From the NCBI GenBank assembly GCA_033239525.1, contig BSYO01000003.1:7310001-7374000 (forward strand): a stretch of DNA of 64,000 bases. Reading direction: 5' to 3'. This DNA is from Nepenthes gracilis (lineage: Eukaryota > Streptophyta > Magnoliopsida > Caryophyllales > Nepenthaceae). The stretch's first letter is position 1; each line of letters starts with the position of its first letter. A program made the position numbers and the translations under genes. This document shows positions 23,074 to 32,273 of this stretch, in pieces. The notes under the pieces are model-generated. The model ran no database searches. It saw only the letters and a list, made by a program, of their open reading frames with translations, and had not been told where the DNA came from.

Positions 23074-24251
23074 CAATTTGAGTCTATTATATACAAACTT
23101 TAAGTTTACAATTATATATTTTTTGATTTATCCATATTTAAAAATTGACATAAACATATTAAACACTTATTCTGCCCAAATGCCTTGTGATATAAAGATA
23201 ATTGAAGAAGTTAGATAAGGGAGATAAAAAAAATAAAAAAAATGAGGGCAAAGCTCAAATTTTTTTACTTTTATTCTGTGTTCCTCAAAAAAAAAAAAAA
23301 AACAGATTTCACAAAATAAAAAAAATTAATTGTGAAATTATATTTCTCTTTTATTGTACTCTTCTTGGAGAAGAAAAATATATATATATTTGAAAGTCAA
23401 AAAAAAAAAAAATAACAACAATAAACATACTGAAAAAAAAAAGAAGGGGAGAAATGTACAAATTGATATTTAATTTTTTAATATTTATTTATATATTTTT
23501 TAATGTGATTTTTGAAAAAAAAAGAAAGAAAAAAGAAAAAAAAAGGGGGTGATATTTATATTAAAAAGAGATGATAAGTTTTTATTATCTAAGGCATTTC
23601 TTTAAAAAATTCTTATCACTTTTTTATAACTACAAACTTTCAACCCCATTACAATCGGCGAAGATCTGAAATGACCATGATTAATATAATCCGTAAACAT
23701 AAATTAAGGTTATTTTTATTTACATTATTAAATCTCCTCCAAATTACGTCCTTCAACATAAGACTTTCATGATATAATTTTTTCATCATACTTACATTTA
23801 TTTAAGCAACTCTTGATGCAGCCTATGAGTTCTATTTTCTTCATGAGTGCATATCTATTAAGATTTTAAAGTCAAGGCTACAATTATGAAACATGTATAT
23901 TTGCTCTTAATGATCAATGTGAAATAAATACATACATATTTGAACTTTCTTAATGATAGATTTAAGACGATTAAATTCATAATCTTTAATATTAATGTTC
24001 ATCATATTAATCCTTTTTATATTAGTATAATTGACATATATTTTAAGATACTTATTGGTGTTTGTGGGTATCATCGATGAAAATATTCACGAGACTCAAC
24101 TCGTCCATTAGGGCCGCCTAGGGGTTTAAAGGCTTGTTGCATCCGCTAAATATAATTGTGATACCTACGGAAGTGATATATTATTTATAGTGTTCATCTA
24201 TTTTATTTTTTCCACATTGCTAAGGGACTAGCAATGAATGGGGTGGGGGTG
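23074..24251 (+). other. Athila 3' internal region, right part
   Basis: Continuation of 13334-14047. AT-rich, with poly-A runs and no coding frame. It ends in GGGGTGGGGGTG (24240-24251), the polypurine tract that precedes the Athila 3' LTR. Confidence 0.65.
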
Positions 24252-25881
24252 TGATGAATACTGAATTTTATATTTTTATTCTCATTTAGTTATTGTAATT
24301 TTGTTATAATTTTTATATAAATTATGTAATTGAGTTATATATTTTATTTATGTAAATTTTATTCCTCGAATGAAAATTTTTGGAATAAAGTATGCAAATT
24401 GACTATATGAAGCCTTCATGTTGTTAATCTACGCAGCCGATCGCAGAAATACGGAGAATAGGAGTATAGTCAAATTTTTGATTGTTAATATACATATATA
24501 CATACATATATATATATATATATATATTATATAAAAAAAAACATATATATATTTAAGAAAAAAAAAAAAAAGAAGGTGGTAGTGTGCATGTCACGTATAA
24601 AGAAGAAAAAAAAAAAAAAGAGAAATGAAGAAGAGAAAATCTGGGCGTGCACAGGCAGGAGGCAGCAATAGAAGAAAGTGGAGTAGCTGGGCGTGCATCT
24701 GTAGGAGGTGTGCGATGGAGATCATCATCAGATCATCAAAAAAAAAAAAAAATACCGCCAACTCTCCCCTCTTCTTTATAAAAGGAAGTCGAAACAGAAG
24801 CAGAAGAGGAAGGACTTTGGGGGGCGAATTGGGAAGCAAGAGACGGAGCCGAGATCTGGGTAGTGGCTTTGCCTCAGGTGGAAAATTGAGAGCAAGAGAG
24901 GGCTGGAGGCGTGCGCTGGAGGGATTCGAAAAGAGTTGCAGAGAAGGATTTTGGAGGGCGAATTGGGAAGCAAAGGAGGAGCTGGAGAGAACGAGAGAGA
25001 GAAAGTTTGTGTGCGTGTGAGTGAAAAATAAAAAAACAGAAAGGTGCAGGGGGGAGCCGAAGGAAAGGAGGAAGAAAAGAGTGGAAAAAGTTGGGTGGAT
25101 ATTTAGTAAGTATAGTTTTGTATTTTTGGGTTGTTTTTTCCGGGAATTTTATCGCTTGTAGATCTTAGCTTAATATGGAGATTATTTTCAAATCAACTCG
25201 GTTCCATTAGTTTGTACGGTTTCTTTTTTTTATTAGTTGGTTAGTTTAGTTTCAAATTGACATCGGAGTATCATAATTTTATATTGTATTGTGCGGCGAA
25301 AATCAATATGTTATGACTAACCGTTGTAATTACTTAACATCTAACATCTAATAAATTTATTTTTCTATTATTTAATTTTCTACATTTTGTTTATTTTTTG
25401 AACCTTAGATGGCCTTGCCACCAACGCTCTTACAATTTCATATTTGTGTTATTTAATTCTTACACTTTATTTATTATCTTCTTTTTTTTGTTTTAATCCT
25501 TGGATGGTTGTACTACCGTCACTCTGTTATTATTATATCATTGCACTTTAATTTTTCAGTACTTTAATTTCTATTACCGTGAGACGGCACAGCCGCCAAA
25601 GGCATTAATTTTCAACAATTTAAATTTTGTTGTTTAGTTTTCGTATCTTTTTGTTAACTTTGGAGTCGTACTACAGTAATTATGGCGACTCTAATTATCA
25701 TCAAATTGATATTTTAATTTTTATTTAATATTAAAAAAATATATAAAATAGTTATGAAATTAGTTTTGCGTAGAAAATCAACTCCCCGTGGATATGATAC
25801 CCAATTTATCGAAAAAACTATACCGAACCTTTGTACACTTACGAGGTTAAAAAAAAAACCATACCTATCGAGGTTCGGTGA
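24252..25881 (+). repeat. Athila 3' LTR
   Basis: Starts TGATGAATACTGAATTTT right after the polypurine tract. It has a good TATA box (TATAAAA, 24777-24783), then a GA-rich transcribed leader (about 24785-25090), and ends near 25881. The last 450 bp match the truncated 5' LTR at 7390-7841. Length about 1.63 kb is in the usual range for Athila LTRs. Confidence 0.78.
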
Positions 25882-25901
25882 AAGTAATTTTGATGTGCAC
25901 T

Positions 25902-26040
25902 TGGTTAAAGAGCGACTTAGAGATATGCCTGGTTGAAGGGTGGTTTAAAAATGTATCTAGTTGAGGGCAATTTTTAGGTGTGCTCGATTGAAGGGGGTCT
26001 TAAAATTTTGATTGGTTGAAGAGCGGCTTATGAGATGGAT
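25902..26040. repeat. 28-bp degenerate minisatellite
   Basis: Units of the form TGGTTGAAGxGxGGxTTAxx begin at 25902, 25930, 25958, 25986 and 26013-26014, so the period is 28 bp (once 27-28). A further partial copy lies at 26062. Copies differ at several positions. It sits just outside the Athila 3' LTR. Confidence 0.75.
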
Positions 26041-26155
26041 GACTTAGTTTCTAGATATGCTTGGCTAGGGGGTGGCTCAAAGAAGTGGAGGACTATGCTC
26101 TTGGTCCACCCGTCCACTGAGCATCTTCGAGAGATGGAGGGCTCTCGTGAAAAAG

Positions 26156-26263
26156 TGTAATGCCCGGATATTTTTATAAAGAAAATTTAAATTTAATTGG
26201 GTGAAGTTTGATTAAATATATATATATACATATAAAAATATATATATAAACGTTTACGTAGTA

Positions 26264-26304
<41 letters not shown>

Positions 26305-27130
26305 CCAATAAATCCCCTGCCACCTCACCTCCTTCTTCTCGAACCTCCTCTGCCATTCCCACTTCCCCACTTTCCTCGTCTTCCTCGTTTCCCGGTTCTC
26401 TCGCTCGCAACGGCCTCTGCAGAGGGGCCGTTCGGTTCACATATTCTCCAACAGCAGCTTAACCCTCGCATTCGTGGGTGTGTGATGGTAAGTGGAAGAG
26501 AGAAATCGGCTGTGAGTGGAAGAAAACGAGAGGCGTGATTCATCCTTGAGGCGTCTTCTTCCGTCATCGTTGCCGATTTGTGGTTGTGCGGTGGTGTGAG
26601 CCGTCGTCGACTCTGAAGCCGTTTTCCAAGATTTGAAGCCAACTTCCAAATCTGAAGCCGAATTGAAGCCGGAGCCGAGCCGCGTTCTTCAGGCAAGTGA
26701 TCCCCTGCGATCCTTTCTCCTCTGTTTGCAAGGGATCCCTTTACTGTCATTTCCTCTCTAGTTGCATGTGAATCCTTCCACCGCCGTTCCTCTCGAAATC
26801 TCAAGTGAAATCATCCTAATATTCCCTCTCTTGCTCACTAATTTCTCGAATTTCTTTGTGCTCTGTTTCTAGCCAAAAAGCTGTGAATGAAGAAATTGTA
26901 AGTCTGGGGTTAAATTGTTGTTGTGCTGCTTTGGTGGGTGTGAACGGCTGGGTGAAGCCGTGTGTGTAAGTAATTGTGTGCGTCTGAAGCAGTGTGTGTT
27001 GTGTTCTGTGTACGTAGGTGTAAATTGAAGGAATTGGGGGTGCTTGTCTGAGTGCTGTGTGTGTGTGAGGATGGGCCGTGGGCTGGGTTCTGGTTGAGTG
27101 TTTGGATGGAGGGCAGCATGAGCTGCGTTC
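26156..27130 (+). mobile_element. Tekay-type LTR fragment, plus orientation
   Basis: Begins at the LTR terminus TGTAATGCCCGG and runs about 0.97 kb before it meets the oppositely oriented LTR; the exact junction, between about 27014 and 27170, cannot be fixed by eye. It contains an (AAT)n microsatellite at 26262-26303. There is no matching 3' end, so this is a truncated LTR. Confidence 0.75.
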
Positions 27131-29449
27131 AGCAGAAACTCGAGCCAAGAAAACACAAGGGTGAGCCAAAGCCCAACAAGTGATATAATCAAAAACGCTA
27201 ACAACAATAACGATCTCGGATATCATCTACCAAGGTCTCAACACACTCTGACAACCTACTATATCCGAGACAGATCGCAACACGTCGTAAATACGACTCT
27301 AGGCAAATGGATCTCACAAGACCGAACATCCAAAATAATAATAGTGCCAATAAACAACGGTAATCCCTCGAATCCGATCTCAACGATGATTAGGGATTTC
27401 CCTTGCCCATATGTCGCCGCGACCCATCAAAGATACTCACGATAACAATACAACATGGATTCCATGAATCCGAGCATCACAAGATCCACACAAGGATATT
27501 GCCACCACAACAAATGAGGTACTCACAATCATAGAACATCTCAAGGAATCACCCGGATCTTATTCCGCTATTGTGAACCAAAGGTCGTATATATTCCCGA
27601 CAACGGTTGGATTTGCACGGCTACTGATACTTCATGAGTTTGACCTCCGACCAAATCCATGGTCCACAGAGACTCGCCCCACAAAGTACAGACGTCTCCC
27701 GAGCATGCTCATCATGCTCCTCTTCCAACTCTACCAGGTACGGAAGACAACTCATACGTCAAACTCAGCATCTCCCGCCATGATATTCTCGATATCATGA
27801 TCTACGATGCTCACAGGGCCATAAGTATCCCGCCACACTAGGTAACGTCACTCCTCAATTCACCGGATACTTTAAATCGCATCGGATAAGTGTAGATCAC
27901 ATTAAAGCACCAAAGCCTCCCATTCGACCAGATACTTTAATGTTTTCACCCACTTTCCTCAACATTGACCGTAAAAAGTCAAAGAATTCAAATACTCACA
28001 CACCGAGTATAACGCAAAGAATGCTTTACAATATCAATAACAGAATATCGTTCGGTCTTGACTGCACCACTCACACCATCAAATCAACACAAAGAAATGT
28101 ATCTCAAAAACATCCAAAGGAATTACAAGGATCGAAATATGATCGGTTAACCGCTCACTATTCTTTTCATTTTATTTCTTGAAACGACGCCTACCACTAA
28201 AAAACAATATAATTTATTTCAAATTTTATCCCCAATTAATTTTATAAAGTTCCAACAATTTAATTATCAATATTTATATATACATATACCTTCATATATA
28301 TATATATATATACACACAATTTCCACTTATACACACATATATACCAACACTTGGGCCCCGCCGAACACACTCCAACACACACCCACATACTTGGGCCTAG
28401 CCCGACACCACACACACACACACACTTGGGCCCACGGCCCAACACACACACACAACCCACGGCCCAACTTATCCCGGCAGCCCATCACGCATACACAGCC
28501 TCACGCAGCAGCTCCCTGCTGCACTCTCCACATACACACACACACACACGGCTCACACAGAGCACCCCACGCACAGCAGCTCTGCTGCTTCTATACACGC
28601 ACACAGAACACAACACACACTGCTTCAGACGCACACAATTACTTACACACACGGCTTCACCCAGCCGTTCACACCCACCAAAGCAGCACAACAACAATTT
28701 AACCCCAGACTTACAATTTCTTCATTCACAGCTTTTTGGCTAGAAACAGAGCACAAAGAAATTCGGGAAATTAGTGAGCAAGAGAGGGAATATTAGGATG
28801 ATTTCACTTGAGATTTCGAGAGGAACGGCGGTGGAAGGATTCACATGCAACTAGAGAGGAAATGACAGTAAAGGGATCACTTGCAAACAGAGGAGAAAGG
28901 ATCGCAGGGGATCACTTGCCTGAAGAACGCGGCTCGGCTCCGGCTTCAATTCGGCTTCAGATTTGGAAGTTGGCTTCAAATCTTGGAAAACGGCTTCAGA
29001 GTCGACGACGGCTCACACCACCGCACAACCACAAATCGGAAACGATGACGGAAGAAGACGCCTCAAGGATGAATCACGCCTCTCGTTTTCTCCCACTCAC
29101 AGCCGATTTCTCTCTTCCACTTACCATCACACACCCACGAATGCGAGGGTTAAGCTGCTGTTGGAGAATATGTGAACCGAGCGGCCCCTCTGCAGAGGCC
29201 GTTGCGAGCGAGAGAACCGGGAAACGAGGAAGACGAGGAAAGTGGGGAAGTGGGAATGGCAGAGGAGGTTCGAGAAGAAGGAGGTGAGGTGGCAGGGAAT
29301 TTATTGGTTTATTAATTTACTTATTATTATTATTATTATTACTACGTAAACGTTTATATATATATTTTTATATGTATATATATATATATTTAATCAAACT
29401 TCACCCAATTAAATTTAAATTTCTTTTATAAAAATATCCGGGCATTATA
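27131..29449 (-). mobile_element. Tekay-type 3' LTR, minus orientation
   Basis: Read on the minus strand this LTR follows the polypurine tract AAGGGGGGAGGAT (29450-29462) at the end of the chromodomain polyprotein, so it is the 3' LTR of that element. It runs leftward about 2.3 kb. The middle (28310-28650) is a CA/TG-rich stretch. The left limit is approximate because it adjoins the opposing LTR fragment. Confidence 0.75.
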
Positions 29450-29491
29450 ATCCTCCCCCCTTAAAAAAATTTCGTCCTCGAAATATAAATT

Positions 29492-29992
29492 TCATCCACC
29501 AAACAAGTGTGGATATTTTTCTTTGATCTCGTCCTCTAACTCTCACGTTATCTCTCTTTCAGTGTGATGACTCCACTGAACTTTTACTATTGGAATTACC
29601 TTCTGCCGTAACGTCTTATCCTGACGATCCACTATCTTCACCGGTTGCTCTTCAAAAGATAGATCCTCAAGAGCACGTAATGCCGAATAATCGATCACAT
29701 GGGTTAGATCGTACACATATTTTCGCAACATGGAAACATGAAAGACATCGTGCACTCCAGATAGAGCGGGTGGCAAGGCCAATTTATAAGCAACCTCACC
29801 GACACGCTCAAGTATCTCGAATGACCCAATGAATCGCGGTCTAAGTTTTCCTTTCATGCCAAAACGAGCCACACCTTTCCATGGAAAAACTTTCAGAAAG
29901 ACGCTATCACCAACTTCGAATTGCAAATCACGACGCCGCTGATCAGTATAACTCTTTTGTCTGCTTTGAGCCTCCCGCATTACAGAAAGCAA
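29492..29992 (-). pseudogene. Tekay-clade chromovirus integrase C-terminus with chromodomain
   Basis: The minus-strand frame reads QKSYTDQRRRDLQFEVGD and FIGSFEILERVGEVAYKLAL (integrase C-terminal region), VHDVFHVSMLRKYV, then a chromodomain-like end (VKIVDRQDKTLRQKVIPIVK, VQWSHH). A TGA at 29543-29545 stands where the family has a conserved Trp, and the natural stop is at 29492-29494. Everything upstream of integrase is absent because the sequence changes at 29993. In this family the chromodomain steers integration to histone-marked chromatin. Confidence 0.88.
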
Positions 29993-30900
29993 CTACTATG
30001 ATGAAGAGTATAGTGCACCCGTGAGGGATGTGGCTGATTGGAGAAAGAATGGGACCTTGAGCGCCAGCAGTGTAGAGAAGGATACCCATCGGTTCCCTTT
30101 TCGACCGGGGAAGGAGGGAGTTCTCATTGCTTTGCTCAACAAGTCATCGATGCTGGCCTGTCTAGCGAGAAAACTTGGAGTTGGTGCGAGACCCGCACAT
30201 CCATCGCTCAAAACGAGACCTTTAGGGTCGCTTAGAGAGAATAGCTTGCTTCTTCTTTGTCTTCTCTGCGTGTGTTAGGGTTTTCTAGGTCTTTCCTCCA
30301 TGCGCATAGACAACTTTCTCTCTCCTTTTTTCTCCATTTTATTTTGTTATTTTTCCTTCTTTGTAAGTCTAGAGTCCTCTCGTTTCAAAGTCATTTCTCC
30401 TCTCCTTTTGCAAAGGAAAGGAGATATATAGGGCGACAGATACTTGGGCATCAAGGTTGAGCAATGCAGGTAATCTCAAAGGCCATCAAAGGTAGTTGCC
30501 CTTTTGAGAACGATTGCATGATCGCAGGTACCTGACAACGCAACTATGACTGTTGGCAAATATCATTCCCTTCTCTGGGCGATTCCTTGACCACAATTAT
30601 GGCAGTTGCATTTTGGGAGAAGATTCATTGAGCTGTTGGCATCCTGGACGGCATGCCAGGTTGTTAAGCGACTGTTGCAGCTCATGCATTGACAATAGCA
30701 TATTGGCTCGCTTTCTGGGCTGGAGAGCAGTTGAACTGCTGGGCTATCTCTATGCCAAACAGTGTGGGCTGCTAATTGAGACTTGCCTAGGTGTCTCCTG
30801 GATTTTGAACTTTGCTAAATTTCATTGGATCTTTGTAGGGTTGGCCTACTGGGTTACTAAACCCATCAATAACAATCAAAACTAGTTTTATTTTACCAAT
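29993..30900. other. Unassigned, probably repeat-derived sequence
   Basis: The chromovirus sequence stops abruptly at 29993. What follows has a CT-rich stretch (30270-30420) and a TATA-like AGATATATAGGG at 30420, which looks like LTR or leader sequence, but no terminus or protein motif was found. Short open frames here do not resemble known families. Confidence 0.35.
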
Positions 30901-32040
30901 AAAATTAGATCACCTAAACAAAAATTAAGTCTAATTAATATTTTTTGTATAGTATAGAGATAGATCAAAGTCACCAATTTAACTTAACCCAATCTAAATT
31001 ATTAATTTCTTATAAAATTAATTTTTTATTTTAAATAAAATATAATTTTTAAAAAAGATATCTCAATAAATAATATAATTTTTAATAAATACTGTTATAA
31101 TTTTTAATTAAAATAACCTAAACAAATTCGAAAAAATCCAATTTAATAATTATAACTTTCATCTAAACTCCACTAATAATTATTTGGACCGATTTTTCAG
31201 CTCGGTATCATGAATGGAACTCAAATACAATTTGACTATAATAAGTGCATCCTAATTTATTATATAATTATTAAAATCACATCCTAATTCATTAAATTTA
31301 TTAAAATCACATCAAACTTTTTTATTTTAAAATTTTATAATATAACTATTCACTAAATATCATCGAAACACATATCTTAAAATTTATATCTCATTTATCA
31401 TACTCATTTTCTCATGAGCATGTTGATATTGGCAGACAAATAAGTGGTCTAATTATTTAATAATATTTAAAAATATCCCTAAAAATATCATAAAATAATT
31501 AACTAATTATTATCAATTTCATATTGTCGTCTTGGTCAAGTTTAGCTAAACTTGAATTTTATACGATTTGTGCTGAAAGTGTAGTGAATAAAAAATGTAG
31601 ATTATATTAAATAGTTTAAATAATAATTTAACTTTTGTTGTTTAATTGATAAAATTATAATTATAAAGATAAAATTTTTTCCACCAATAAATTATAAAAA
31701 ATTCAGCTAATGTTAGGTTAAACGTTAACATCTGATGAGTTTAATACTATTCAAAAGGTCACTAATTTGTTATTAATATACTACATGGATGATTAAAAAA
31801 ATAGTGAAATTATTTTTTAATAAATAATTATAATTTAATAATTAATTTTAATTAATTTAATTTTTTTAATATTTAAATATAATTATTTACCTAAAAATAA
31901 ATAATTTAAATTAAAAAAATTAAACTCATTATTTTTAAGGAGATTGGAGATGCACTTAATACCATTCCCGAGGTATCTCTCTCCAAACTTTCAAGAAAAA
32001 TTTTCTTTAAAACAAAACAAAACCTTTAGACCGGCAATTG
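30901..32040. other. AT-rich intergenic DNA
   Basis: Highly AT-rich with no open frame, tRNA or recognisable repeat. It leads into the promoter of the X8-domain gene. Confidence 0.6.
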
Positions 32041-32043
32041 GCA

Positions 32044-32049
32044 TATAAA
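32044..32049 (+). promoter_or_regulatory. TATA box of the X8-domain gene
   Basis: TATAAA within GCATATAAAGGAGG, 225 bp before the ATG at 32274. It is followed by a CCG-trinucleotide run (32080-32098) and a CT-rich leader, typical of a plant 5' UTR. Confidence 0.6.
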
Positions 32050-32273
32050 GGAGGGAAAAGTACACTGCAATACATACACCGCCGCCGCCGCCGCCACCGT
32101 AAAACCTCTGTTTTTGTCCAGAAATCTCCGAATCCCCCGCAGCGCCGCCTCTCTGTATTGCCCCTCTCTCTTTCGATGCTCGTTTTTCTTTCTCCTTCAA
32201 TCGAACCGACAGGCCTTAAGAAACCTTAAAGAGCTGCAAGAATTTGTATTTAGTAACAAAGCTCGCATCAACA

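Larger units (their letters stand above)
7390..25881 (+). mobile_element. Degenerate Athila-type Ty3/gypsy retrotransposon, interrupted by Tat-A
   Basis: Order on the plus strand: truncated 5' LTR (7390-7841), primer-binding site (7848), gag, protease, RT, RNase H and integrase remnants (7963-13333), long AT-rich 3' region (13334-14047 continuing at 23074-24251), polypurine tract, and 3' LTR (24252-25881). The two LTR copies match over about 450 bp with many substitutions, so the insertion is old. Assignment to Athila rests on the protease segment around LLDLGASFNLL, the RT words WVSPIQVIPKKSG and MPFGLCNAPA, the tRNA-Asp-like primer site TGGCGCCGTTG, and the long non-coding 3' region. Every domain carries stops or frameshifts. 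The element hosts a complete 9-kb Tat insertion at 14053-23068. The missing start of the 5' LTR means its own target duplication cannot be checked. Confidence 0.85.
26156..29449. repeat. Large palindrome: inverted LTR pair
   Basis: Bases 26156 to about 27014 reappear as reverse complement at 29449 to about 28600, with only a few substitutions and a different (AAT)n length (about 13 units left, about 7 right). The unpaired centre is about 1.6 kb. Both arms start with the same LTR terminus (TGTAATGCCCGG left, TATAATGCCCGG right, minus strand). Confidence 0.9.

Noticed and set aside
25902..26086. Evenly spaced repeats as a possible CRISPR-like array
   Set aside because: Units are contiguous and degenerate with no unique spacers, and the DNA is plant nuclear.
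26325..26804. 159-codon minus frame, mirrored at 28808-29287 plus with nearly identical protein
   Set aside because: Both lie in the arms of the LTR palindrome. Identity of the proteins follows from identity of the DNA; the LTR leader region has no coding role and no domain is recognisable.
28351..28743. Thr/His-rich open frames in the CA-rich zone
   Set aside because: Products of a CACACA low-complexity stretch in the LTR; they repeat His-Thr in every frame.
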